Source of the DNA: Chitinophagales bacterium
GTDB lineage: Bacteria; Bacteroidota; Bacteroidia; Chitinophagales; Saprospiraceae
Length of the DNA stretch: 64,000 nt
Assembly (NCBI GenBank): GCA_013298845.1
Contig: JAAFJN010000007.1
Location: 122,929 to 186,928, forward strand
Reading direction: 5' to 3'
Positions 34,915 through 43,639 of this stretch are shown here, piece by piece (the first letter of the stretch is position 1; each line of letters opens with the position of its first letter). A model generated the notes under the pieces. That model had not been told where the DNA came from, did no database searches, and was given only the letters and a program-made list of their open reading frames with translations. The translations under genes and the position numbers were made by a program.

Positions 34915-35585
34915 GTACTAAAAAACAACTCGGTGTACAATTCGGAGCAGCGCAAACAGCCCAGGTGAAACATGGCGCAGTGCACGCAGGTCAATACATC
35001 AGGGTTTAAAGCCGCTAAATGATGCTGATCCAACTGCATCAATTGGGCCAATACCTGGCGCTCCACCGCTTGCGCGGGCGGATGGGCGGCGGGCTGAAAG
35101 GTGCGTACCACGCGGCTTTCCCGAATATCAACGCGACCCAGCAGGGCGCACTGCGCGGAATACAAAGCGATGGAGCCGTTAAAGGTGAGTTCGTCCAATG
35201 GGTCGCCGTTGGTGTTGAACGAAATTTGGGCGCAATAGGCGCTATCAAACGTTATTTCCACCACAACCGCCCCTTCAATGCTGTCTTTTTCGTTAAAATA
35301 GACCAACAAAGTCCGCTCGGCATCGTTGCCCGGTAACGGAAGCGACAAGGCCTTGGCACCTTTGTTGCCCTGCGCCAGGGCCGGGTTTTTCCAGTCGGGC
35401 GTACCCGTGCAAGCCGCCGCGTTTTGCGCTGTCAACCAGGTATTTACCCGTTCCGAAGCGGTTTCCATAAAATGAGTTGGGTGGTAGGTTGGGGGCGAAA
35501 CCGCCTTTTTAGGGTTGCCGGTAGCCATGCTGAGTAGCCCCGCGAGCAAACCCAAGGCCGAGAGTACAATGATTTTGTTTTCCAT
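34893..35585 (-). CDS. Exported Cys-rich protein of unknown function
   Basis: A 230-residue protein. An N-terminal hydrophobic segment (IIVLSALGLLAGLLSMATG) is a signal peptide or membrane anchor. Recognisable landmarks are GTPDWKNPALAQGNKG in the middle and a cysteine cluster TCVHCAMFHLGCLRC near the end, which could bind a metal. I know no family. ATG 35585 was preferred over an in-frame start at 35612. The C-terminus FLDE and stop are encoded within a tandem-repeat array. It is followed upstream by a dispersed palindrome and then another T9SS gene on the same strand. Confidence 0.65.
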   Translation of the reverse strand: MENKIIVLSALGLLAGLLSMATGNPKKAVSPPTYHPTHFMETASERVNTWLTAQNAAACTGTPDWKNPALAQGNKGAKALSLPLPGNDAERTLLVYFNEKDSIEGAVVVEITFDSAYCAQISFNTNGDPLDELTFNGSIALYSAQCALLGRVDIRESRVVRTFQPAAHPPAQAVERQVLAQLMQLDQHHLAALNPDVLTCVHCAMFHLGCLRCSELYTELFFSTERFLDE

Positions 35586-35602
35586 AAATTGACCGTTTTT
35601 TA

Positions 35603-35644
35603 TACTGAGCATCGCCGGAGTTTAGCCACCGTCGTGTCGAAGTA
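35603..35644. repeat. Dispersed imperfect palindrome, short copy
   Basis: TACTGAGCATCGCCGG at the left and GTGTCGAAGTA at the right, with a short centre. It lies between the start of the Cys-rich gene (35585) and the end of the T9SS gene (35667), both on the minus strand. Confidence 0.65.
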
Positions 35645-35666
35645 TTATGTGACCTTTCCGGGTGTT

Positions 35667-37151
35667 TTATTGCGTCGCAATTCGGATGGTGTGCACCTGC
35701 CCCGACTCGGTAATACAACGCAGTACATAATAACCCGGTGGCAATTGTCGGCGCTCCAAGGTGTAGGAGTTACCGTACACCGCCGCCCGGTGGAGCAACT
35801 GCCCCGCCACATTGTACAATTGCAACTCGATGCGGGAATCGTCCGTTTTATCGGGGAAATACACCACGGCTTCGGTTTGCAGGGGATTGGGCATTACCTG
35901 AATTTCAAACGCCGCCGGGGGCGCCCCCTCCGAAGTATTCGTGATTAAAAACGAAGTGCCGATTTGGTGAAATGTTTCGTTGGTGAGCGTCAAAAACGGG
36001 ATGGAGTTCATATCCACACTGGCGCGGTTTAAAATCACCGTTCCGGCGGGTACATTCGGGTCCGGGCTAATGTGGTAACTAAAATACCCCCGCGATCCCG
36101 GTTCATTCACGCTGGAGGGCGGTAGTTGAATATTCGGAAAAACAACGGTAAGCATTTGATTTTCAAACGTGTACGTGTACGGATGCGAGGCTGCACCCAC
36201 CCGAAAACTACCCATATTCAGGTCGGGCGACAAGGTATCCCGGATGGTAAGAGTAGTGGCCGAAATGTTACCTAAATTTTGGAAACGAATGCGGTATTGT
36301 AATTCCGTTTGCCGGTCAATCAGGTGTTCTTCCCGGTATCCCACGGGAAAGGCTTCTTTCTGAATTCCGCCAATGGTATTTCGGGCGGTATCACAAAAAA
36401 TAAATGCGCTCAAATCGCCGCTGTACTGCGGATACTGGGTTAGGTATCCCCTGCTCGGGTCGCCCGTGCCGCACCCTTCCACACTCGCCGAAAAAAGCCG
36501 GGGATACGGATGGTTGTTGAGCGGATTCATCTGAAACGTGATGGTTTTGCCGTTGGGATTAGGCCATTCAATTGTTTTTACCGTACCGGAGTCAATGGTA
36601 CCAATCGTATCCATCACGCGCATCAGGTGGTCTTCGATGATGATGTACGAAAGTTCGTTGCCCGGTGGCAGTTTTTGGCCCCGGTTATAGATCGAAAATA
36701 CCGCCTTATCGTTGTCGCAAGCGCCCGTAAGTTGCAAATTCGGGCCTTCCCAACCCGGAGCGCCGTACAAACACGCCATATTACCATCTCTGGCCTGGAG
36801 ACAAATGGCAGTTCCCGGCGTGACCGCGCACGATACGGCGGTGCTGAGGGTAATTTCCCGGCAGGATTGCCCCGGAATCGTGCCCAAAAAGTAAAATAAA
36901 TCCTGGCCCTGCACCAATGACGGCGCCGGATCGGAACTCACAAAATTGAGCGACGCAGGTAGCGTCACCACGATTTGGACAAAATTATACGCACTGGTGC
37001 TGTCGTTGCAAATCAGTACTTTGCTCCCGGTATTATCGCACGGAATCCAGCCATCGTTGGCCGCACTGATGCGCAGGATATTACAATCCGATTGCGCCAA
37101 AACCAGCGATTGCGCCGCGATAAAAAACAATAAAAACAATATTTTTTTCAT
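35667..37151 (-). CDS. Secreted T9SS protein with DUF7619-like repeat
   Basis: A 494-residue protein. The signal peptide ends AAQSLVLAQ. Two Ig-like or conserved-repeat segments are followed by a DUF7619-type domain (REEHLIDRQTELQYRIRFQN, then LTIRDTLSPDLNMGSFRVGA), similar to the region in the PA-domain protein at 11322-13541 (LIRFQNTG, IRDTLP). A type A T9SS domain (MPNPLQTEAVVYFPDK ... LPPGYYVLRCITES) closes the protein. It is likely a surface or secreted protein of unknown role. Confidence 0.83.
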   Translation of the reverse strand: MKKILFLLFFIAAQSLVLAQSDCNILRISAANDGWIPCDNTGSKVLICNDSTSAYNFVQIVVTLPASLNFVSSDPAPSLVQGQDLFYFLGTIPGQSCREITLSTAVSCAVTPGTAICLQARDGNMACLYGAPGWEGPNLQLTGACDNDKAVFSIYNRGQKLPPGNELSYIIIEDHLMRVMDTIGTIDSGTVKTIEWPNPNGKTITFQMNPLNNHPYPRLFSASVEGCGTGDPSRGYLTQYPQYSGDLSAFIFCDTARNTIGGIQKEAFPVGYREEHLIDRQTELQYRIRFQNLGNISATTLTIRDTLSPDLNMGSFRVGAASHPYTYTFENQMLTVVFPNIQLPPSSVNEPGSRGYFSYHISPDPNVPAGTVILNRASVDMNSIPFLTLTNETFHQIGTSFLITNTSEGAPPAAFEIQVMPNPLQTEAVVYFPDKTDDSRIELQLYNVAGQLLHRAAVYGNSYTLERRQLPPGYYVLRCITESGQVHTIRIATQ

Positions 37152-37198
37152 AGGATAAGGTAGTAAAACGATTTTTTGGGGTTTTTAAACAGTTATTG

Positions 37199-37224
37199 TA
37201 CGGAACGTCGCCAAGTCGAAATAC
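37199..37224. repeat. Degenerate copy of the dispersed palindrome
   Basis: TACGGAACGTCGCCAAGTCG followed by AAATA resembles the left and right ends of the element fused with a deleted centre. It lies between the start of the gene ending at 35667 and the end of the gene at 37232. Confidence 0.35.
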
Positions 37225-37231
37225 AAAGCGA

Positions 37232-38587
37232 CTAATGGTGCACAACAATATTCAGAACGGAGGTCCGCTGTTGGTCGGTCACCATTTGCACCCGGTACAT
37301 TCCGGCGGGCAAGTTACCCACCCCCAGGATATATTCGGTGCCCGACAACTGATCTTCCCGGATGCATTGACCGGTATTGGCCAAAACCCGAATCCGGCCA
37401 GTTTGGGGTTCGGCCCAACGGAGCACGGTTCGGTCCGAGACCGGGTTGGGCGCAGCGGTGGCGTGGAGTGGATTCAGGGCGGTTTCACGGATCGAAACTG
37501 GGCTAAAATTACTGTCAGTGACGTACAACAGCGCATCGGTGTCCCAGTTGGTGGTATTTTGCAAATATCCGCCCAACGCGTACAGTCCGGTGGTCGTAAT
37601 GAGCGGCTTTACCTCCGAATGGTGCCACATCATGGCCTGATAAGGCGTTTTACTCCACATCAGGTTACCGTTGCTGTCCAATTTATGGATGGTAAAAACG
37701 GAGGTATAATTGGCATTGTACATCCCCGTTACCACCAGATTTTGCTGGTCGTCTTCCACAACCCAAGTGGGTGCCTGGACGTAATTGGTCAGCGAAATCG
37801 TTTTATTCCACACCAGATCGCCGTTGGCCACGTTGGCTTTTAGCAAATTTTTGTCGGTTGCCAGTACTGCGTTACCATCGGCGGTGAGGGTCATGCGGGC
37901 ACTGCCGGTTTGGTAGGTTTTTTCCCACAACAATTCGCCCGCCGGAGTAGTGCGGCAGAGGTACGCCTGGTTGTTTTGAACCCCGCACATCATCAGGTCG
38001 CCATTGGGCAGCACTTCGATTTGGTACAGGGTGGCGTCCAGGATAACGGCCGATATTTCTTGTAAATTGGAGGTGAGCAGCGTCAGTTTAGAGGCGTTAA
38101 AGTTTGTCCAATAGCCGGAATTGGCCAAAAAATACAAAGTACCATCGGTGCCCCGCGCCAAATCGGAGGCGGAAGCGTAAAATGTGGCCGTCACCATTTG
38201 GCTACTGCTCCATTCCGCCACCAATGCGCCGTTGCCATCGTAGCGTTGCAGGAAATTTTTCTCATAATCGGGACCGTTTTTAAAAGTTGCCGTACCCGCC
38301 ACCACAAAATGCTGTGTATCAATGACCTGAATAGACTGGCAAAAGGTAGAAGTATCGCCTACTTCAATGGCGTGCGACCAAATGGGATTGCCCGATGCAT
38401 CGGTTTTTTGAATCCAACCGAATGACTTATACACTTCGGTGTACGAGCCAGTCATCAGGAAGTTTTGGTCGGTGGTTTGGGTAAAATCGTTGATGACATT
38501 ATCGTTGTAAAAGCGCTCAAAGCCTTGGGCCGTCAACGTGATTGCGCCAATAAAAAAGGCGAGCAGACTAATGGATATTTTTTTCAT
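37232..38587 (-). CDS. Secreted T9SS type A protein with propeller-like repeats
   Basis: A 451-residue protein. The signal peptide ends AITLTAQ. Repeats with a D-GN-P/L-IWSHAIEVG or NGNLMWSKT core and TGLYALGGYLQNTT-type blocks resemble the beta-propeller repeats of other cargo in this window. The last 76 residues (AAPNPVSDRTVLRW ... LPAGMYRVQMVTDQ) are a type A T9SS sorting domain. Unknown role at the surface. It is divergent from the TPR-like gene at 38790; the same pairing occurs at 13541/13831. Confidence 0.83.
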   Translation of the reverse strand: MKKISISLLAFFIGAITLTAQGFERFYNDNVINDFTQTTDQNFLMTGSYTEVYKSFGWIQKTDASGNPIWSHAIEVGDTSTFCQSIQVIDTQHFVVAGTATFKNGPDYEKNFLQRYDGNGALVAEWSSSQMVTATFYASASDLARGTDGTLYFLANSGYWTNFNASKLTLLTSNLQEISAVILDATLYQIEVLPNGDLMMCGVQNNQAYLCRTTPAGELLWEKTYQTGSARMTLTADGNAVLATDKNLLKANVANGDLVWNKTISLTNYVQAPTWVVEDDQQNLVVTGMYNANYTSVFTIHKLDSNGNLMWSKTPYQAMMWHHSEVKPLITTTGLYALGGYLQNTTNWDTDALLYVTDSNFSPVSIRETALNPLHATAAPNPVSDRTVLRWAEPQTGRIRVLANTGQCIREDQLSGTEYILGVGNLPAGMYRVQMVTDQQRTSVLNIVVHH

Positions 38588-38789
38588 GGTAAAGTGTATT
38601 TATTTTTTTGACCTTACAAATGTGCGGCGGCATTGGGAAGCCTGGTAGAACAAAAAAGCGCGATTACCGAAATTTTTCTTTTGGGTTAAATTGGCTTTTA
38701 ACATTGACAATCAATTTTTTATAAAAGGTGTTTACCTATTTTTTCCGAAAAAAGTTTTTATCTTTACCCTTGTTTTTACCTTTAAAAAA

Positions 38790-40175
38790 ATGGAACAAAC
38801 CTTATTGCTGCACTACATGGGGCTTTTGTCCACCGCCGAACGCAACGCATTGGGCAAATTTTTGCGCTCCCCCTACCACAATGCGCGCACCGACGTGGTG
38901 GTTTTATTTGAACATTGTAGCCACAAAAAAAGCCCGCCCGACAAAGAAGCCCTGTTCGAAGCCATGTACCCCGGCGTGCCGTTTCAGGCCAAACAATTGA
39001 GTTATGCGGTGTCGTATTTGACCCAATTAATCGAAGATTTTTGGGCGCAGGAGCAGTACCAAAAGGCCGCGCAGGAACAGGCATTGGGTTTGGTGGAATA
39101 TTTGCAGGAACGCAAAGCCGACCGCTTTACGGAGCGGGCCATCCGGCAGGCAACGGGGGCGCTGCATCGGACTTCGTTGCGCAATGCCGACCATTTTCGG
39201 CGGAGTTACCGGCTGCACAACGCCGCTTTGCGCAGCCAGTTGCACGGCGGGCGCAGCCGCGATTTGCCCATTCAGCCCTTAAATGAAGCCCACGAAAAGG
39301 CGTTTTTTATCGAAAAATTGCAGTTGGGGTGCATGGGCCGTAGTTTGCGCACCGTTGCCAATACCGCCGTGGACGAACGGTTTACGGAGGTTATCGTTGG
39401 GTTTCTGGACGGGCATCCGTGGTTGAGCGAACCCGTTTTGTCGGCCTGGTACAACGCCTACCAAATGTTGGGTGCGAATCCCCAAAACGTTTTTTTTGAC
39501 ACCTTGAAAGGCATATTGGAGCAGCACGGCGCGGCATTTTCGGCGGGTGAAAAGCACGATTTGTTTTTGGTGGCGGTGAATTATTGCATTCGGCGAATCA
39601 ATTCCGGCGACGGGGCTTTTGCGCATGCGTTGTTTGAAATTTACAAAAATGGCCTTCAGCAAGAGGTATTTCTCGACAACGGCACCATCACCCGGTGGAC
39701 GTACAACAATATCATCAACGCGGCGCTAAAAGTACAGGAAATAGATTGGGCGATGGCGTTTTTGGAGCAATACCGGCCCAAACTGGAGCCTGCCCACCGC
39801 GATACTTCCTATTATTTTAACCAGGCCCGCTGCTGGTACGAGCGCGGCAACCTCCCGGCGGCCCTCCGGGCGCTTACCCGGATTGAATACGACGATGTTT
39901 TGCAAAATTTAAGCGCCAAAACCCTGCAAATCAAAATTTATTACGAAACCGCGTCGTGGCAGGCATTAGATAGTTTGCTCGACAGTACGGCCATTTATAT
40001 CCGGCGTAAAAAAGTGTTGGGGTACCACAAAGAAAACTACACCAATATTGTGCGGTTTGTCCGGCGGCTTACGGCACTGCCACCGGGCGACCGGGCCAGT
40101 CGCGTCGCCTTACGAGAAGAAGTGGAGGCGTGCACGGGTTTGTTGGAAAAAAATTGGTTTTTGCGGTTTTTGTAG
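38790..40175 (+). CDS. Uncharacterised TPR-like helical protein (paralogue of 13831-15267)
   Basis: A 461-residue cytoplasmic protein, homologous to 13831-15267. Landmarks: N-terminal LGKFLRSPYHNARTDVVVLF, FSYAVSYLTQ-type helix, NYCIRRINSGDGAFAHALFE, RKKVLGYHKENYTNIVRFVR. No family name known. ATG 38790 follows a long A-run; an in-frame TTG at 38691 would add a hydrophobic extension and is less likely. A near-match to the -7 box (TATCTTTA) lies upstream. It diverges from a T9SS cargo gene, as its paralogue does. The function is unknown; the helical-repeat fold suggests protein binding. Confidence 0.8.
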   Translation: MEQTLLLHYMGLLSTAERNALGKFLRSPYHNARTDVVVLFEHCSHKKSPPDKEALFEAMYPGVPFQAKQLSYAVSYLTQLIEDFWAQEQYQKAAQEQALGLVEYLQERKADRFTERAIRQATGALHRTSLRNADHFRRSYRLHNAALRSQLHGGRSRDLPIQPLNEAHEKAFFIEKLQLGCMGRSLRTVANTAVDERFTEVIVGFLDGHPWLSEPVLSAWYNAYQMLGANPQNVFFDTLKGILEQHGAAFSAGEKHDLFLVAVNYCIRRINSGDGAFAHALFEIYKNGLQQEVFLDNGTITRWTYNNIINAALKVQEIDWAMAFLEQYRPKLEPAHRDTSYYFNQARCWYERGNLPAALRALTRIEYDDVLQNLSAKTLQIKIYYETASWQALDSLLDSTAIYIRRKKVLGYHKENYTNIVRFVRRLTALPPGDRASRVALREEVEACTGLLEKNWFLRFL

Positions 40176-40204
40176 GGGGGATTTTTGTGCTAGAATGGGC
40201 TCAT

Positions 40205-41677
40205 TTACTCCACCACTAAACGCTCCCTCCACTGTTCCTGTCCCGCCTGTACTTGCGCCATGTAAATGCCAGGGGGTAAATCCCCCAGCCCTATCGAGAG
40301 GCGGAATGTGCCACTTTTTAGCGGTAGAGTCTGGTTTTTTACTTGTTTTCCGGTGGCGTCGAATAGGCTGAGGGTTGCCTCGCTGGAGTAGTCCGTTTCG
40401 AGGACGAGTGTGACGCTGCCCGTGGCCGGGTTAGGGAAAAATTGGATACTGGCACTATTTTTAATTTGCACATTTACGATTTTTGAATATTCGAACTGAC
40501 CGTCGTAGTCCACCTGCTGGAGGCGGTAATAGTTTTGCCCTTTGGCTGGATCGGCATGTAGGAAACCATAATTTGATAATTTCTGCTGGTTGCCATCGCC
40601 TGCTACCCAGCCGACGCGCACCCAGTAAATACCGTCGGTACTGTGCTCTATGTGCCAGCCTATATTGTTGATTTGGGTAGCCACCGTCCATGCTACCTGC
40701 ACGGCCTGCGCCTGCTGCTTTGCTTCTAATGCCACCCATTCTACTGGCAAGGAGGAAACCTCCCAGCGGGCGATATAATCCGCCTCGGCATTGCCCCCGG
40801 CATCCATGAATCCCCCGCCAACATACACATCACTGCCAGAGATGGCTATTGCCCTGACAACAGAACTGAGCCCCGTACCCAGCGCATTCCAGGAATTACC
40901 ATTCCAGCGAGCGATATAATCCGCCTCGGCATTGCCCCCGGCGTCTGCAAAATTTCCGCCGACATACACATCGTTGCCGGAGATGGCTATTTTATTGACA
41001 ACACTACTAAGCCCCGTACCTAGCGCACTCCAAGAACTACCATTCCAGCGGGCGATATTGTCCGCAAAGGCATTGCCCCCGGCATCCGTGAAAAGCCCGC
41101 CGACGTATACATTGCTGTCGGAGATGGCTATAGTATAGACATAATTATTAAGCCCCGTACCCAGAGCATTCCAAGAACTGCCATTCCAGCGGGCGATATT
41201 ATTCGCAATGGTGCCCCCGGCAAATATAAAATTTCCGCCAATATACACATCACTTCCAGATATGGCTATGGTAAAGACTGACCCACTAAACCCGGTACCC
41301 AGCGCATTCCAGGAACTGCCATCCCAACGAGCGATTTTATCCGCATTGGCATTGCCTCCGGCATCCGTGAATGCCCCACCAACATACACATCACTGCCGT
41401 AGGTAGCTACAGTATAGACAAAACCATCAAGCCCCGTACCTATTGCATTCCAGCCGGAGGTGAGGGGTAAAGCGGGTACAAAGCGCAGCCCCACAACCGA
41501 GTCTATAATGGGAGTGTAGCCCGAAAAGTCCACGCTGCCGGAAAGTTGACTATTGTTGACGATATGGCCCTGCGAGTCGAGTACATCGGCAAGTGGAATA
41601 CGTGGCGTTTCATGGGCGTAGAGGCCGAGAGTTGCAAATAAGAAAAGGAAAAGTGAGGAAAGAGAAATTTCATTCAT
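40205..41677 (-). CDS. Secreted T9SS protein with near-identical tandem repeats
   Basis: A 490-residue protein with a signal peptide (LFLFLFATLGLYAH). Residues about 70-320 are five or six tandem repeats of about 50 residues with the pattern WNALGTGL...V.TIAISGSDVYVGG.F.DAGGNA.AD.IARW; the DNA is also strongly repetitive here (40780-41450). Each repeat looks like a propeller blade. From about 410 (FFPNPATGSVTLVLE ... LPPGIYMAQVQAG) comes a type A T9SS sorting domain. The even repeats suggest recent expansion by recombination. ATG 41677 was chosen for the signal peptide; an upstream in-frame ATG exists. Confidence 0.87.
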   Translation of the reverse strand: MNEISLSSLFLFLFATLGLYAHETPRIPLADVLDSQGHIVNNSQLSGSVDFSGYTPIIDSVVGLRFVPALPLTSGWNAIGTGLDGFVYTVATYGSDVYVGGAFTDAGGNANADKIARWDGSSWNALGTGFSGSVFTIAISGSDVYIGGNFIFAGGTIANNIARWNGSSWNALGTGLNNYVYTIAISDSNVYVGGLFTDAGGNAFADNIARWNGSSWSALGTGLSSVVNKIAISGNDVYVGGNFADAGGNAEADYIARWNGNSWNALGTGLSSVVRAIAISGSDVYVGGGFMDAGGNAEADYIARWEVSSLPVEWVALEAKQQAQAVQVAWTVATQINNIGWHIEHSTDGIYWVRVGWVAGDGNQQKLSNYGFLHADPAKGQNYYRLQQVDYDGQFEYSKIVNVQIKNSASIQFFPNPATGSVTLVLETDYSSEATLSLFDATGKQVKNQTLPLKSGTFRLSIGLGDLPPGIYMAQVQAGQEQWRERLVVE

Positions 41678-41790
41678 ATTATTTATTTTAAAAAATATAT
41701 TAAATCGTTGCAGAAAAACATTCCCAGCCGACACGATTAAAGTATAACATTTAGAGCCGGTTTGAATTTTATTTTATTAAAAAGCCACCA

Positions 41791-41798
41791 CAAAGATA
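41791..41798 (-). promoter_or_regulatory. TAnnTTTG -7 box for the repeat protein gene
   Basis: The minus strand reads TATCTTTG about 114 nt before the ATG at 41677. The rest of the 306-bp gap 41678-41983 holds only this box, the BlaI-type operator and the BlaI promoter. Confidence 0.4.
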
Positions 41799-41914
41799 AG
41801 GGTTACAAGCGAAAATCTAGACATCAATAGGCTTAATACGAACATTTTCTCAGAAATGATGAGTAAGTGGAATGTCTTTTATCTAAAGTCTTCTGTCCCA
41901 GGTTCAAATCATTC

Positions 41915-41940
41915 AACGTAAAAATACGTTACAAAACGTA
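41915..41940. promoter_or_regulatory. Probable BlaI operator with three AACGTA half-sites
   Basis: AACGTA (41915-41920), AAAA, TACGTT (41925-41930) form an inverted repeat; a third AACGTA follows at 41935-41940. It sits just upstream of the BlaI promoter, where autorepression is expected. Confidence 0.5.
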
Positions 41941-41948
41941 AAAAAAAG

Positions 41949-41979
41949 TTGCACAACTAAAAACTACGCTGTACCTTTG
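41949..41979 (+). promoter_or_regulatory. Bacteroidota promoter (TTG-N20-TACCTTTG) 4 nt before the BlaI ATG
   Basis: TTG 41949-41951, 20-nt spacer, TACCTTTG 41972-41979, then TCGC and the ATG at 41984. Both promoter elements are present, and the spacing implies a leaderless transcript. Confidence 0.7.
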
Positions 41980-41983
41980 TCGC

Positions 41984-42343
41984 ATGAATTTGACAAAACT
42001 CACAAAATCGGAAGAGGAAGTGATGCACATGATCTGGGATGCCGGCCGCTGCACGGTCAGCGACTTGTTGCAACGCATCCCCGAGGCGGAGCGCCCGCCG
42101 CACAGCACCTTGTCGAGTGTGGTGCGTATTTTGGAAAAAAAAGGGTACGTGGGGTTCAAAGCCTACGGCAAAACCTACGAGTACTACCCACTCATCGAAC
42201 GGGAAGATTACGGGAGCCGTTCCCTGAGCGATTTGGTGCGTGATTATTTTGGCGGATCGGCGCAGCGACTGGTCTCCCATTTGGTGCAAAAGGAGCAGTT
42301 GAGTGAGGACGAAATTTCAAAATTATTGGACAAATTAAAATAA
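41984..42343 (+). CDS. BlaI/MecI-type transcriptional repressor
   Basis: A 119-residue winged-helix repressor. EEEVMHMIWDAGRCTVSDLL and PHSTLSSVVRILEKKGYVGF are the BlaI/MecI/CopY recognition-helix region; the C-terminal part carries the dimerisation helices. In this family the repressor is inactivated when the adjacent membrane M56 protease responds to a signal such as a beta-lactam or another cell-wall or envelope signal. The M56 gene follows 10 bp later. A three-part operator and a leaderless-type promoter lie upstream. Confidence 0.92.
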   Translation: MNLTKLTKSEEEVMHMIWDAGRCTVSDLLQRIPEAERPPHSTLSSVVRILEKKGYVGFKAYGKTYEYYPLIEREDYGSRSLSDLVRDYFGGSAQRLVSHLVQKEQLSEDEISKLLDKLK

Positions 42344-42353
42344 CACCATTGAT

Positions 42354-43541
42354 ATGCTGATGTACGTCGCGTACCTAACCCTCGGTTGGGCTGTATTTGC
42401 TTTGCTGTACCGCAGCCTGCTGGAAAAAGAAACTTTTTTCCACTGGAACCGATTTTACCTGCTTTTTGCGCTGTTGGGCGGTTTAATCCTGCCCGCGCTC
42501 GGAATGGCGTGGGCCAAAATGGCCACCAACGAAGGGGCCATTGGCGAAGGGACGGTGTTGCCCACGCTGACCAATTCGGTGTTGCAGGCCCAAAACACCG
42601 TGGCATTGCACCTCAACTGGATACAAATTGGGGTCACCGTGTGGATGTTGGGCGCGCTCGTGGGACTGGTGCGTATGTTGTACGGGGTGTACTCGATTGT
42701 CCAAATTGCCCAACAAGCCACCGAACGCAGCGGCAACGTGCGCTATTCGGCAGACATTGATATGCCTTTTTCCTTTTTTAACCGGGTGTTTATCCCGGAG
42801 TTGTACCGCGACGAACCCGCATTGGACAGCATGATGCGCCACGAACAGGCACACGTGCGCGGGTGGCACAGCGCCGATGTGCTGCTTTGCGAATTGCTTT
42901 GTGTCCTGCTGTGGTGGCACCCGATGGTGTATTGGTTTAAACGCCAATTGCGCACCGTGCACGAATACATTGCCGATGCAGCGGCAGTGCGCCATTTTTC
43001 CCGACAACAATACGGCCTTTTGTTAATACGGCAAGCGCAGTCCGGACCTGTACTTGCCTACGCCAATCACTTTTTACAATCACCGCTCAAACAACGTTTA
43101 GTTATGTTAAGCAAACAACATTCCGCTCCGGTCAGGAGCCTGCGCTACGCGCTTATTATCCCGGCAATGATGCTGTTACTCACCGTTTTTCAACAAAATA
43201 CGGTGTATGCCCAGGCAAAAAACAAAAAAGTAGTGGAACAACCCGAACAAATGCCCGAATTTTTGGACGGTGGCACTGCCGGTTTAATGAAATTTTTAGC
43301 CGATAATATCACTTACCCGGCGGAAGCCAAAAAGGCCAAAATTCAGGGCGTGGTGGCCATTAGTTTTGTGGTGAATAAATCCGGCGGCGTAGAGTCGGTA
43401 AAATCGCTCAAACCCATCAATAAAGAAATCGAAGCCGAGGCTATTCGGGTGGTGAAATTAACCCGCTGGAAACCGGCCATAGACAAGGGTAAAACGGTCA
43501 ATGCCCAGTTTACATTGCCCATTAAGTTTAAACTGGACTAA
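42354..43541 (+). CDS. M56 BlaR1-like membrane protease fused to a TonB C-terminal domain
   Basis: A 395-residue membrane protein. Three to four membrane spans come first, then the M56 zinc motif HEQAH (His163, Glu164, His167) in DSMMRHEQAHVRGWHS and TVHEYIADAAA further on, and one more span near residues 250-280. A TonB C-terminal domain (about 305-395; LADNITYPAEAKKAKIQGVV, then VKLTRWKPAIDKGK) replaces the penicillin-sensor domain of classical BlaR1. The sensor role is likely kept: it would cleave the BlaI-type repressor on receiving a signal. The TonB part may link to outer-membrane receptors. A bidirectional terminator follows. Confidence 0.9.
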   Translation: MLMYVAYLTLGWAVFALLYRSLLEKETFFHWNRFYLLFALLGGLILPALGMAWAKMATNEGAIGEGTVLPTLTNSVLQAQNTVALHLNWIQIGVTVWMLGALVGLVRMLYGVYSIVQIAQQATERSGNVRYSADIDMPFSFFNRVFIPELYRDEPALDSMMRHEQAHVRGWHSADVLLCELLCVLLWWHPMVYWFKRQLRTVHEYIADAAAVRHFSRQQYGLLLIRQAQSGPVLAYANHFLQSPLKQRLVMLSKQHSAPVRSLRYALIIPAMMLLLTVFQQNTVYAQAKNKKVVEQPEQMPEFLDGGTAGLMKFLADNITYPAEAKKAKIQGVVAISFVVNKSGGVESVKSLKPINKEIEAEAIRVVKLTRWKPAIDKGKTVNAQFTLPIKFKLD

Positions 43542-43566
43542 GCCATCCACCTAAGTTATGAAAATA

Positions 43567-43610
43567 AAACTGCCGGAATCGGTTCCCCTTGGAAACCGTT
43601 CCGGCAGTTT
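43567..43610. terminator. Bidirectional terminator between M56 and YqeY genes
   Basis: AAACTGCCGGAA (43567-43578) pairs with TTCCGGCAGTTT (43599-43610), with extra pairing inside the loop; T-containing stretches follow on both strands. The two genes converge here. Confidence 0.75.
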
Positions 43611-43639
43611 AATTTTGTCGTATTTGAAACGTTGGGGTA

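Noticed and set aside
41880..41912. tRNA-like T-loop GGTTCAAATC upstream of the BlaI gene
   Set aside because: The flanking bases do not form the T-stem and no acceptor or anticodon arm could be placed around it.
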